Shown here piece after piece: positions 40,082 through 49,254 of a DNA stretch of 54,861 bases; positions within the stretch are counted from its first letter, which is position 1, and each line of letters starts with the position of its first letter. A program made the position numbers and the translations under genes. The DNA is taken from NCBI GenBank assembly GCA_016209705.1, contig JACQVR010000061.1, positions 1 through 54,861 of the forward strand, in the 5' to 3' direction. This stretch comes from Planctomycetota bacterium (GTDB taxonomy: Bacteria > Planctomycetota > MHYJ01 > JACPRB01). A model generated the notes under the pieces. The model had not been told where the DNA came from, did not search any database, and saw nothing but the letters and a program-made list of their open reading frames with translations.

Positions 40082-41338
40082 ATGAAAAGAGCGATCTTCG
40101 CTCTTTGGTGGGCCGCGAACGCCTTGTTCCTGGTGGGCCTTATCGCGCTGGGTCTTCACTTCGTGTCGGCCCGCGGAGAGTCCAACCTTTTGGCGGGCCT
40201 GGCCGCCCCGGAATCGGTAGCCCCGGCCCCACCGAAGAGAAGCCAAGGGATGCAGGGAACGGACCTGCTCCGGAACCTTCCCAACCCGCTGCGGGCGGCC
40301 AAACGGAACGAATCGGCGGCTCCGCAGCGTTCGGGGCTTTCGAAAATCGTCCAGCTTCACGGCTTCGATCAATTGGCGGGAGATTCGAGTTCGGCGACCG
40401 CGTACCTTTATCTCATCGAGCGCAAGATCCAGGTCAACGCCTACCTGGGGGAGGCCATCCTGGACGGCATGACGGGGAAGGAATTGCCCGAGTTGGCCGG
40501 CTGGAGGCTGGCGCGGTTGATTCCCGGGGGCGCCGTGTTTCGAAAGGGGAATTCGGAGGCGGTCCTGACGATCGGAGCTTCGCCCTGGTCCGGAAACCTC
40601 TATCGAATCACGGACAACGTCAACGATCCCGACAGTCCCTCGTTCTCGGCGGTGTGGAGGGACATCTCGTCCACCGGCACGCCGTTGCCGATCACGAAGG
40701 CAGCGAACGCCTGGACCAATGTCGCCCTCCCCATCCTGATCCGATTCCACGGCTTCAATTGGGGAACGCCGCCACCCGATTCGGGCCTTCCGGTGATCAC
40801 ATCCAACGTCGAGATCAGCGCCAACGGCTTCATGGCGCTTCTGGCTCCCGGACAGCCGGATCCGGGAGCGGGCTTGTATGCGAATCAGCCTTTTCCCAGC
40901 ACGGACAATCGCATTGCGCCTGGCGGCTTTCTTGCCGTGCATTGGGATGACTGGCAGGCAAGGGGCACGAACGACAGCGCCCAATGGCAGGTCGTCGGGA
41001 CGGCGCCGAACCGTCGCTTCGTGGTGCAGTGGACGAACTGGTCCGCCGGACCCTCGGGCGACGACATGACGTTTCAAGTTCAGATCACGGAGAGCGACGG
41101 GGTGGAGAACAGCGAGATCTACATGGTCTACCAGGGCGTCAACACGCCCCAGGAAGGCGGGAATTCGGCGACGATCGGAATCCAGGCGCCGAACGGCGGC
41201 ACCGCGCTCCAGTACTCGTTCGAAACGGCCGGCTTCACGACGTCGCACCCCGCGAGCGGCGATCCGCGCGTCATCCGCTTCACGACGCGGCCGCCGGAGG
41301 AGCCGGTGGCGGCCCAGAGCGGCACGAGGGCGAAATAG
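40082..41338 (+). CDS. secreted or membrane-anchored protein with nidogen-like beta domain
   Basis: 418 residues. One N-terminal hydrophobic segment (ALFLVGLIALGLHFV region), a linker rich in Pro/Ala, then a beta-rich C-terminal half with VEISANGFMALL, NRIAPGGFLAVHWDDW, GTAPNRRFVVQWTNW and SATIGIQAPNGGTALQYSF, a pattern I know from bacterial extracellular proteins with nidogen-like domains, often cell-surface. No catalytic motif. Start behind ACGGAG. No sorting signal is visible. Function unknown, probably at the cell surface. Confidence 0.75.
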   Translation: MKRAIFALWWAANALFLVGLIALGLHFVSARGESNLLAGLAAPESVAPAPPKRSQGMQGTDLLRNLPNPLRAAKRNESAAPQRSGLSKIVQLHGFDQLAGDSSSATAYLYLIERKIQVNAYLGEAILDGMTGKELPELAGWRLARLIPGGAVFRKGNSEAVLTIGASPWSGNLYRITDNVNDPDSPSFSAVWRDISSTGTPLPITKAANAWTNVALPILIRFHGFNWGTPPPDSGLPVITSNVEISANGFMALLAPGQPDPGAGLYANQPFPSTDNRIAPGGFLAVHWDDWQARGTNDSAQWQVVGTAPNRRFVVQWTNWSAGPSGDDMTFQVQITESDGVENSEIYMVYQGVNTPQEGGNSATIGIQAPNGGTALQYSFETAGFTTSHPASGDPRVIRFTTRPPEEPVAAQSGTRAK

Positions 41339-41395
41339 GGCGAACTCCATTTCCCGGCCACACACCAGCGACCTCACTTCACTGGCGAGGAACCA

Positions 41396-42364
41396 TCATA
41401 GGCAAAACCACGGCAGAGCCATGATCCGATCATGCAGCTGCAGAGGATGACGGCAGCGGCAGATGATGAAACCCTGCTTGGCCGACTTGGGATGTTCGTC
41501 CAGAAATGCGATCAGGTGCCGGGCATCCTGCAGTGTCGGACGCTCCGTCCATTTCACTTCGACGGGCGTCAGAGCGTTCTCCCGCTCGATGATGAAGTCC
41601 ACTTCCGCGCCGCCTTTGGTGCGGAAGGTGTGGAGCCGTCCCGCGCCGAGATACTTCAGCCGCTCCCACAGCTCGATTCCCACCCACTGCTCGAACAACG
41701 GGCCGGGGTTCGCCAGCACGGCGCTCGTTTCCAAAGGCAACTCCGCCGCCGCGTGTCGCACGCCCAGGTCGAAGAAAAAGAAGCGGTCGGTGGACAGCAG
41801 GTTCTTGCGCCGACTCCGCGAAAAGGCCGGGAGCCGGAAGGCGAGGAACATGTCCTCCAGCAACTGGTAGTAGCTCTTGACCGTGGGCTGCGACATGCCG
41901 GCGTCCTTGGAAATCTTTGCATAGTTGATGGCTTGGCCTGACTCGGACGCCGCCAGCGACAGAAACCGCGAAAACGCCGCCCAGTCCTTGATGAGCGCTT
42001 CCCGCCGGAGTTCTTCTTCCAGATAGACCAGGCAGTAGGCCTTGAGCAGGTCGGCCCGGAGTTCCGGCGCGGCCGTCGCCACGCCCGGCAACTCTCCGAA
42101 CGTCATCCGCTCGATCAGATCGGTCGCCGGAAAAAGGAGCGATTCGGGTGTGGATGGCGCCGGAGAAAACGGCAACGGAGACTCGACCGCGTCCAGACGG
42201 ACGGAATCCGGCAACGGCCGCTCCGGCAAGACCAACGGATAGACGTGATGCAGGAGTGCTCTCCCCGGGAGCAGGTTCGCGCCGGTCTTCCGCAGCTTCC
42301 GCGCCGAACTGCCGCACAGCACGAACCGCCAGCGCTGCCTGTCCGAGTCGTAGAGATGCTGCAC
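41396..42364 (-). pseudogene. AAA+ ATPase (DUF4143) missing its P-loop
   Basis: The visible 322 residues start at the sensor region (RFVLCGSSARKL, NLLPGRALLHHVYPL) and contain a complete DUF4143 C-terminus (SYYQLLEDMFLAFRLPAF, FFDLGVRHAAA, GGAEVDFIIERE, PVEVKW). The Walker A and B part, about 90 residues, is missing; upstream the sequence joins a broken sigma-factor gene. It cannot work as an ATPase as it stands. The nuclease-like end (EVDFII ... VEVKW) remains intact. Confidence 0.8.
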
Positions 42365-42409
42365 CGCATCGAAGACGCGACCACATCCGATCCAACCGTA
42401 TGCACTCCA

Positions 42410-42775
42410 TCAATCGCCCTCCCGTCGCATGATCCGGCGCGCCAGCCGCTCATGGGCGGCTGCCAGGCGATTCTTGACCGTTCGCAAAGAGACGCCCACG
42501 ATGTCGGCCACATCCTGGAGCTTTTCCCTTCCACCTTGCCGAGGAGCAACACCTCACGTTCCTCTGCCGGCAAACTCAGGATCATGCGATGCAGGATCTC
42601 CGCCTCCTCACGCCGGACGGTTTGTTCGGACGGCGGCCTCGCGGCGTCGGCCGGCGCCTCGCCCGCGAGCGGCAACGGTTTCTTCTTTTCGAGCGCGTCC
42701 CGCGCGGCGTTCAGCGCGATCGTGTACAGCCAATCCGCCAGCCGCCGCGCGCGGAGCCATGCAGGGAGCGCCGGA
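42410..42775 (-). pseudogene. ECF sigma factor relic, frameshifted
   Basis: WLYTIALNAARDALEKKK is region 2.4, SLPAEEREVLLLGKVEGK the start of region 4; then the frame is lost at a run of four A near 42522-42525, and the other frame goes on with LQDVADIVGVSLRTVKNRLA and a proper end at 42410. The N-terminal region 2 is absent. So the gene has lost its front and one base. It is followed directly by the truncated ATPase. Confidence 0.8.
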
Positions 42776-42877
42776 ATGCATGAACCATGTCTCTTTAATC
42801 CTGACACAAGAACGGGCGAGATGGGCGAGAAGGGCAAAAAAAATCAGCGCGGTCGCGGGGGCCAAGGATTCTCGAAT

Positions 42878-42948
42878 GAACCGCCAAAACGCAAAAGCGC
42901 CAACTGACACCTTCTTGTTTTTTGGGCGCTTTGGCCGCTTTGGCGGTT
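42878..42948. repeat. palindromic CCGCCAAA repeat, copy 5
   Basis: GAACCGCCAAAACGCAAAAG on the left, GGCCGCTTTGGCGGTT on the right. Lies between the sigma-factor relic and the radical SAM gene end. Confidence 0.75.
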
Positions 42949-42987
42949 AAAGCTTTTCGCTTGGCGGCGAGCGGGGCGCGCGTTTCG

Positions 42988-44109
42988 CTACTTCCATACT
43001 CCCGGAAGCTTGGTCTTGCAGGCGAGGCAGGCGCCGGCGTTCATCCGCGTTTCCAGGACGCGGAACCCAAGGCGCTCGATCACCGCCGACTTGCAATTCG
43101 GACAGTAGGTGTTGTTTCCCTTATGCGGTGAGACGTTGAATATGTAGACGTGTTTGAGCCCCTCCTGCAAACCGATGTCCCGGCACCGTTCCAGCGTTTC
43201 CGCCGGCGTCTGCGGCAGATCCCGCAGCTTGTACTGGGGCACGAACCGCCCGAAATGGAGCGGCGTCTGCGCCCCCAGGTACTTCCGATGCCATCGGACC
43301 TGTTCGCGGATCTTGTCGAGATCGTCGTTGTACGTGGGCACGATGAGCGTGACCACTTCCGTCCAGACTTTCTCCTCCTTGAGCACCACGAGGGCGTCCA
43401 GAACCGGCTTGAGCTGGGACCCGAGCACCCGGTCGTAGAATTTCTCGTCGAAGGCCTTGAGCGCCACCGCGAAGGCGTCGATGTTCGGACAGATCTGCCG
43501 CAGCGGCTTCGGTTCGATGAAGAGCGCCGTCGCGCAAACGTTCCGCAGGCCCTTCTCCTTGGCGAACGCCGACAGGTCGCGCATGTATTCGTAGAACGCC
43601 ACCGGTTCGGTATACGTGTAGGCGATCGTCGCGCATTCCTTCTTCTTCGCGCCGGCGACGGCCCGATGCTTGTCCACGTCGAAGGTGCGCAGCTCCTCGG
43701 GCTTGGTCTGCGATTGCTCCCAATTCTGGCAGTACTGGCAACGCAAGTTGCATCCGCCGGCCGCGAGCGACAGCGTCCGCGTGCCGGGCAGGAAATGCGA
43801 GAGCGGAAGTTTCTCGATCGGGTCGAGAGTCAAGATGCACGGATTGTTATAGGCGAACGAAAGGAGCTTGCCATCCACGTTGTTGCGGGTGCGGCAGAAA
43901 CAGGTCTGGCCGGGGCTCAGCACGCACTTGAGCGGACACACGAAGCACTGGGTCCGCCGTTCGGGCAGTTGCTTATAGAATTTGGGATCGACCTCGCTCC
44001 GTGTCCTGCCGGCCTCCTGGGCGAAGAGCTCCAGGACGCCGAGGGCGGGGGCCGCCGCCCCCGCCGCCAGACCCCACCGGAGCACCTCGCGGCGGCCCAT
44101 GTCGGTCAT
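42988..44109 (-). CDS. Tat-signal radical SAM protein, AmrS-like
   Basis: 373 residues. N-terminal twin-arginine signal (MGRREVLRWGLAAGAAAPAL), then cysteines CFVCPLKC and the radical SAM motif GCNLRCQYCQNW, TYTEPVAFYEYM and a C-terminal pair of CXXC (YCPNCKS, CLACKT). Sequence type is the AmmeMemoRadiSam radical SAM component, an activase-like enzyme. Export of a radical SAM enzyme by Tat is unusual, although the cofactor-filled fold is suited to Tat. Start chosen at ATG 44109; upstream in-frame ATGs fall in a heptad repeat and are rejected. Confidence 0.85.
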   Translation of the reverse strand: MTDMGRREVLRWGLAAGAAAPALGVLELFAQEAGRTRSEVDPKFYKQLPERRTQCFVCPLKCVLSPGQTCFCRTRNNVDGKLLSFAYNNPCILTLDPIEKLPLSHFLPGTRTLSLAAGGCNLRCQYCQNWEQSQTKPEELRTFDVDKHRAVAGAKKKECATIAYTYTEPVAFYEYMRDLSAFAKEKGLRNVCATALFIEPKPLRQICPNIDAFAVALKAFDEKFYDRVLGSQLKPVLDALVVLKEEKVWTEVVTLIVPTYNDDLDKIREQVRWHRKYLGAQTPLHFGRFVPQYKLRDLPQTPAETLERCRDIGLQEGLKHVYIFNVSPHKGNNTYCPNCKSAVIERLGFRVLETRMNAGACLACKTKLPGVWK

Positions 44110-44124
44110 GGCGTAATCGCGTTC

Positions 44125-44173
44125 CACGTCCCATGTCCCGTGTCCAGCGTCACGCATCCCGTGTCGCATGTCC
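44125..44173. repeat. heptanucleotide tandem array (CRYGTCC units)
   Basis: Seven degenerate 7-base units in register: CACGTCC, CATGTCC, CGTGTCC, AGCGTCA, CGCATCC, CGTGTCG, CATGTCC. It lies just upstream of the Tat-type radical SAM gene. Such arrays recall the short heptamer repeats of cyanobacteria, but no relation is implied. Confidence 0.7.
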
Positions 44174-44208
44174 GTGTCCGAATTTCTACTCAATTCCCCC
44201 CGGGACCC

Positions 44209-44236
44209 GACTCTGGACTCTGGACTTCGGACTTAA
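44209..44236. repeat. heptanucleotide array (GACTCTG units)
   Basis: GACTCTG, GACTCTG, GACTTCG, GACTTAA at the 3' end of the next leftward gene; same unit as the inverted repeat at 30392. Confidence 0.6.
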
Positions 44237-46077
44237 TCGTGAACGGCACAGCCGCCGTTCTTGCACGACGGCGCGGGGCTGACGTCGTCCAGGTTCACGC
44301 TTTTCATCTCTTCCTTCCGCTTGAGCCGATCGAGACGCTCGGCCAACAGTTCCCCCAGGCACGGATCGAGAAGAAAGGCGCGGATCTTACCCTGCACAAT
44401 CGCCTCTTCGCCCTGCATTTCTTTGAGGCGTTCCCGAAGCTTTTCCATGCGGTTGAAGCCGTCCATTTCCTTCGCCAAGTCCTCCTTCTCCAGCTCGAAG
44501 GCGGCGGCCTCCATCTTCCGAACCCGCGTCAGAAGTTTCATGAGCCGCTCTTTGCATTCGGCGCGTTCCTTCTCGGGGAACTTGCCCCCGGCTTCCTCCG
44601 CTCGCGAAAGCGCTTCCTCGACGATCCTCTCGCGGCGCTCCTCCCACACTCCATAAGGAATCCGCCGGACGCGCTCGAGGAAGCGGACCTGCCCGGAGCG
44701 GTCATTGGCCTGGCCGACGCGCACGGGATCGCGCAGATCCCTGGGCGGAATGAGACACGCGGAATAGTCGAACAAGACCGCCTTTTGCGACTCGAATAGA
44801 ATCCGCTCCACGCACTCCCCTAGATCCTTCACCTCGCCCGCTTTTTTCAGCTTCAGCCGCCGGCTTTCCCGGGCGAGCTTGATCATCCGGTGCGTGACGG
44901 ATTCAGGAATCGGCACCCCCCGATCGATGCACCACCAGACGATGCGCAGGGTGTTTGCGTAGTCCGAGGTCTTGGCCAAGTCAGGTTCCGGACATTTCCT
45001 GCGTTCGCCCGCTTCGCGGGCCGCGGCGGCGATATGCAGCATCTGGTGTTTCGAGAAGTACATCCCGTTGCATAAATTGAGGAGGTTGATCTCGCGGCGC
45101 AGCCGCTCGAGGCGCGCTTCGGCGTGCTCCTTTTCCTGGTACACTTCCCGATAGGCCGCTCCCGTCGGCGTGGGCTTGCCTTCGAGTTTCAGCCCGTACA
45201 TCTTGGCCATGAGCTCGCGCGTCTCGGGCGAGGCCAGGAAATGGCCCAGAGGACTGGCCGCGCCGTGCTTCTGCTTGTAGATTTCCCTCAACTCCCTCCC
45301 GATGCGCTGCCGCTCCGTCAGAGGCTTGACGCGATCGAGAATCTCGGGAGCCGCCTCGTGAAGCTTGTCCTTCGGGAGCTTCCGGATCTCCGCCATCGCC
45401 TCGTGGATCCGCAGCAGGCAGGCCGCCGGATCGGCTTCGACGCTCGTGTCCCAGTTCATGGCCCGCTTCAGTTCCCGGACCAGGTCGTCGCGCTTGAGCC
45501 CGAATTCCGCATCGGACATCCGGTGCAACTTGCGGACGACGTTGGAGAGCTCGCCCTGAAGCCTGAATCGGCGGGGACGATGAGGCGTCATGACCCGCGC
45601 CAGCGCCTGGATCGCTCCGGCCGGCGCGGAGAGCAACTTGCGTTGCGGATCGGTGAGGATCGCCTCGGCCTCTTTTTCGAGCGGATGGAGGCGGTCCAGA
45701 TATTCCTTTCGGGCGGCGTGCTCCTCGTGGTTCGCCCTTCCCGCGGCCCGCTCGACCTCCGGGGAGAACCCGTTGCCTTGCATGGCCTCCCGGCGAAACG
45801 CCGCGAACGCGTCGAGCTGCTTCGCCCGGATGCCCGTCATGGACTCTTCAAACAGGTCCTGGAGCGCGCCGGCCTTCGCCACAATGGGCCAGAGCCGCTC
45901 TGCCTGTTCCGGAGCGAGCTTCAGTTCGATCAGAAGCGCTCCGGTGGCGATCTTCGCTTCGAGCCGCCGGATCTCCCCCCGGAGATCGGTGGCCCGCTCT
46001 CAGGAGTCCTGAGACGCCGCCCGCCCGGACCCCGCCGCCAACATTGCCGCCGCCAGATGGAGCCAGAGAATCCGCAT
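44233..46077 (-). CDS. large exported protein of unknown function with in-frame TGA at codon 26
   Basis: From an ATG behind AGGAGG (spacing 6) the frame opens with a Sec signal peptide (MRILWLHLAAAMLAAGSGRA), meets TGA at 46002-46000, and then runs open for 588 codons to 44233. The region after the TGA is clearly coding: charged, helical, with EIRRLEAKIATGALLIELKL at once and a Cys-rich end (SCKNGGCAVHD). No family is recognised. The TGA may be a nonsense mutation, a sequencing error, or a recoded selenocysteine; a perfect stem-loop follows it. Translation could also restart at the GTG at 45882 but would then lack export. A TTAAC palindrome precedes the gene. Confidence 0.6.
45970..45987 (-). 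other. stem-loop 12 nt after the in-frame TGA (SECIS-like position)
   Basis: GATCTCC-GGGG-GGAGATC, a perfect 7-bp stem with a 4-base loop whose first base lies 19 nt after the TGA. Bacterial SECIS elements are stem-loops just behind the UGA with a G at the loop start. It could be coincidence in coding sequence. Confidence 0.3.
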
Positions 46078-46105
46078 GGCCGCCTCCTCTTGCGCTCCGC
46101 TCCAC

Positions 46106-46128
46106 CTATTTAACCAGGTTAATTATTT
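46106..46128. promoter_or_regulatory. candidate MarR operator (copy 3)
   Basis: TTAACCAGGTTAA (46110-46122), perfect TTAAC-N3-GTTAA. On the minus strand AATAAT precedes it in the same place as the -10 elements of copies 2 and 4. It lies 29-51 bases before the ATG at 46077. Confidence 0.55.
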
Positions 46129-48244
46129 ATTGTTGCGGTGAAAAGGAAAATCGGACGGCACCCGGAACGACGGCCAGGCACGCGGCCGCCAGGACGGCGG
46201 CCGTCCATCCCGCGCCCCACGCGGGCAACGCCAGGGGTGCGAAGACCAGCGCGCCGATCAGGCCGCCGGCGAGGTCCAGCGCGTAGGCGCCGCCGACCCG
46301 CCCGCGGCCGGAACGTTTCAGCGCCGCCGGGAAGACCGCGCCCACCGCCGCGCCGGCCAGCGCCGACGCCGCGGCATGGACCGGAAGCAACGGGATCTCG
46401 AACAGCCGCGCGCAGAACCCCGAGATCGCGGCCGCGGCCGCAAGGGAGATCGGCAAGGGAATCCTCGCCCCGACCGCGGCGCCGGCGGCCATGCCGCACA
46501 TGAACGCCCCGGCGATCCCCGCCACTCCGAGATAAAGCGCGCCGAACGCGGATTGGTAGGCGGCCAGGATCAAGAGCCATGAACCGCTGCCGAAGAGTCC
46601 GGCCGCGAACACGCCCCCCGGAGCCGCCGCGCCGGGACGCCAAAGAGCGAACAGGCCCAGAACGGCCAAGGGAATCAGCGCGACCCACGGAGGGAGGCCC
46701 TCCGCCGCGTCGAGAAGTCCGACCGAAGGATCGCGGACTTGCTCAGCCTGGAGCGCGGCGGTCCGAAGCACGACGCCGGGACGCGAATCCCGGTTCACCG
46801 CGCCCGCGGCATCGGGCGCCGCTTCTTCTTCGGCCAGAGGATCGAAGGGAAGCTCGGTCCGGAGTTCGGCGTTGACCTTCTCCTGGGCGAAGGGCTCGAT
46901 CAGCGAGAAATAATCGACGTCCACAACCCCGCGTTCGGGCGCCCGGCTCTCGATCCGCAGATCTCCTCCCGAAAGGAACCAGGTGGCGATTCCGGCCGTC
47001 GCTTGAACGTCGGGAAACCGCTCTCGCATCGTGCGCAGGATCGCGCCGTTGCGGGAAAGGTATCGTTTGCCGGCGTAGCCGGAGTGGGAGGCGACGGGAC
47101 CCAGCATCAAGATCCCGGGATCGGCCAGCGCGCGGCGGGCTTCGGCCAGGAACTCGGCCGTGTAGTAACGATTGGCGGCCAGCGTCGAAGGTTCTCCTCC
47201 AAAGACGAGAATGACATCGTACGCGCGGCTTCCCGAACCGCGCACGAACGAGCGGCCGTCGGCGACATGAAACGAGACGCGGGGGTCGTCGAGTTCCGCA
47301 TCGGCGGCGTACGGTCGGGACATCGCGACGATTTCGGGATCGAGCTCGACGTAATCGATCCGCCCCACGGGATGGCGCAAGACCGCCCGAAGCGCGCCGG
47401 CGACGCCTCCCCCCACGAGCAGAACGCGACGGGGCGACGGATGGCGAAGGAGCGCCATGTGCACCGCCGGAGCGACTGCGTCGCGTCCGGGAAGCGAGAA
47501 GAGCAACCGTCCCGAATGGTAGATGCTGATCTGTCCTTCGTACTCCACCGCGGCGAGCGGTCCATAAGACGAGTCGCGCGTCTCGACCACGCGGAATCGA
47601 CCGCCGCTGAAGGAACGCCAGTAGGACTCCCGCGTCCATGAATCGATCCGCGGAACGAGCGTGGCCGTGACGCAGACCGCGGCGATCGAGGCGCATCGAA
47701 TCTTGCCGCGGACCGCAAGCAGAAACGGCAAACCCGCCGCGGCGACGGCCAGCGAAAAGGGGGAGGCGACGGGGAGCAGCGCGGCGAGAAGAAAGGCCAT
47801 GGCGCCGGCGCCGGCGGCCTCCACGGCGTACGCCCGTCCGGGATCGCGCGCGCGCCGGGCCGCGGAGACGAACAGCGCCCCGCAGAGCGCCGCGACCGGA
47901 AGCGACGTCGCCAGCGTGACGAGAGCCAGCGCGCCGAGGGAGAGCGCTTCGCCCGCGCCGGCGCCCAGAATCCAGCGGCCGAGACGCACGGTCGCCAGCG
48001 AAGGGAGCACGGCCGCCGCGAGAAGCGCGGCGTAGAGGACGGGCTTCCTGCGGCGGGCGACGAGAGCCCCGAGCGCCCCTCCTCCCATCCAGAAGCCGAG
48101 CAGCAGCGCCGCCGCGGCTTCCGTCCCGTACGAGAGCGCCATGAGCTCCCGCAGGAGAAGGATCTGCGCGGTCTGCGCCGCCGCTCCGATGGCCAGCAAC
48201 AGTTTCGCGGAGGCGGCGGATCCCGCCGGCGCTTCTGAACTCAT
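46127..48244 (-). CDS. membrane protein with spermidine-synthase-like domain
   Basis: 705 residues: about seven N-terminal membrane segments, a central Rossmann methyltransferase/spermidine-synthase-like domain (VLLVGGGVAGALRAVLRHPV, DYVELDPEI, RVSFHVADGRSFVRG, YDVILVFGGEP), then six or more further segments. Such fused proteins are common and mostly uncharacterised; aminopropyl transfer is not assured. I start it at the ATG at 48244; a TTG six codons upstream is the alternative. It follows the oxidoreductase beta gene after 18 bases, so it may be its last operon member. Confidence 0.8.
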   Translation of the reverse strand: MSSEAPAGSAASAKLLLAIGAAAQTAQILLLRELMALSYGTEAAAALLLGFWMGGGALGALVARRRKPVLYAALLAAAVLPSLATVRLGRWILGAGAGEALSLGALALVTLATSLPVAALCGALFVSAARRARDPGRAYAVEAAGAGAMAFLLAALLPVASPFSLAVAAAGLPFLLAVRGKIRCASIAAVCVTATLVPRIDSWTRESYWRSFSGGRFRVVETRDSSYGPLAAVEYEGQISIYHSGRLLFSLPGRDAVAPAVHMALLRHPSPRRVLLVGGGVAGALRAVLRHPVGRIDYVELDPEIVAMSRPYAADAELDDPRVSFHVADGRSFVRGSGSRAYDVILVFGGEPSTLAANRYYTAEFLAEARRALADPGILMLGPVASHSGYAGKRYLSRNGAILRTMRERFPDVQATAGIATWFLSGGDLRIESRAPERGVVDVDYFSLIEPFAQEKVNAELRTELPFDPLAEEEAAPDAAGAVNRDSRPGVVLRTAALQAEQVRDPSVGLLDAAEGLPPWVALIPLAVLGLFALWRPGAAAPGGVFAAGLFGSGSWLLILAAYQSAFGALYLGVAGIAGAFMCGMAAGAAVGARIPLPISLAAAAAISGFCARLFEIPLLPVHAAASALAGAAVGAVFPAALKRSGRGRVGGAYALDLAGGLIGALVFAPLALPAWGAGWTAAVLAAACLAVVPGAVRFSFSPQQ

Positions 48245-48262
48245 GACAAGAATGACGGCCAA

Positions 48263-49252
48263 TTAGACAAGGCGGCGCGGCCCTTGAAGGCGCTCGAAGG
48301 AGGGGAGCCGCCATTTCCGCGGCGCGCGCCCGTCCAGCCGGGCCGGCCTCTCGCACCGCGCCGTCAACTCCTCCCAACGGCGATCCACTTCCGCCTGGAC
48401 GGCCTTCACGTCGCCATCCTTCAGGTGCTTGAAGCGCCCCTGCCTCCGGAGGTAATCCGCGACGGGCAGGGGCGGCGGATCGACGTTCAAGCGCCGCACG
48501 CGGCCGCCCTCCTCCGCCTCCAGAAGCGGGAAAACGCGTGCGCGCACCGCCAAATGGCCCAGCGCGATCGTCTCCGCCTCCGCGACCTGCCAGCCGGGCG
48601 CGCACGGCGAAAACACGTGGATCATCCGGAAGCCGCGCATCGCGCGGGCCTTGCGGAACTTCATCAGGAAGTCGTCGACGTACGTCGGGCACGCGGTGGC
48701 GAAGTACGGGATGCGGTGGGCGATCATGATCGCGGCGAGGTCCTTCTTCGGCTCGGCCTTTCCGGGGTAGGCGGGCGTCGTAGCGGTCCATGCCGACATC
48801 GGCGTCGCGCCCGACCGCTGGATGCCGGTATTCATGTAGGCTTCGTTGTCGTAGCAGACGAACAGGATGTCTTCGTTGCGCTCGGCCGCCGCCGAGAGCG
48901 CCTGGAAGCCGATGTCGTACGTCCCGCCGTCGCCGGCCCAGGCCATGACGAGCGTCTCGTCGTCGCCGCGCGCGGCCAGCGCCGCGCGCACGCCCGCGGC
49001 GGAAGCGCCGGCGGTCTCGAACGCGCAGTGCAGCACCGGCACGCCGGCGGCGGAGCACGGGAACGGACCGTCGATGACGGAAAAGCAGCAGGCGGGCAGG
49101 ACGATGATCGTGCGCCGGCCGAGCGCCTTGAGCGCCAGGCGCATCGAGATCGCCGCGCCGCATCCCGGGCAGGCCAAATGGCCCTGCCCGTAGATCTCAT
49201 CGGACGGCACGTTCCACAGCGGCCGTCCTTGCAGTCTCGGCTTGCGGTGCAT
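48263..49252 (-). CDS. 2-oxoacid:acceptor oxidoreductase beta subunit
   Basis: 329 residues with the ThDP site: GHLACPGCGAAISMRLALKA, AWAGDGGTYDIGFQALSAA, YDNEAYMNTGIQRS. Cysteines in CPGCG and ACCFSV are positioned for the beta 4Fe-4S cluster. Catalyses decarboxylation of a 2-oxoacid on ThDP with CoA. Starts 3 bases after the alpha stop. The C-terminal 40 residues are charged. In this four-gene set it corresponds to PadI of phenylglyoxylate:NAD oxidoreductase; pyruvate or branched-chain oxoacids are alternatives. Confidence 0.9.
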   Translation of the reverse strand: MHRKPRLQGRPLWNVPSDEIYGQGHLACPGCGAAISMRLALKALGRRTIIVLPACCFSVIDGPFPCSAAGVPVLHCAFETAGASAAGVRAALAARGDDETLVMAWAGDGGTYDIGFQALSAAAERNEDILFVCYDNEAYMNTGIQRSGATPMSAWTATTPAYPGKAEPKKDLAAIMIAHRIPYFATACPTYVDDFLMKFRKARAMRGFRMIHVFSPCAPGWQVAEAETIALGHLAVRARVFPLLEAEEGGRVRRLNVDPPPLPVADYLRRQGRFKHLKDGDVKAVQAEVDRRWEELTARCERPARLDGRAPRKWRLPSFERLQGPRRLV

Positions 49253-49254
49253 GG

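Noticed and set aside
44125..44173. CRISPR-like array
   Set aside because: Units are only 7 bases with no spacers; a degenerate tandem repeat. No cas gene is seen in the window.
46743..49163. 806-codon open frame on the minus strand
   Set aside because: Overlaps the oxidoreductase beta and spermidine-synthase-like genes in another frame; Arg/Gly-rich, no domain.
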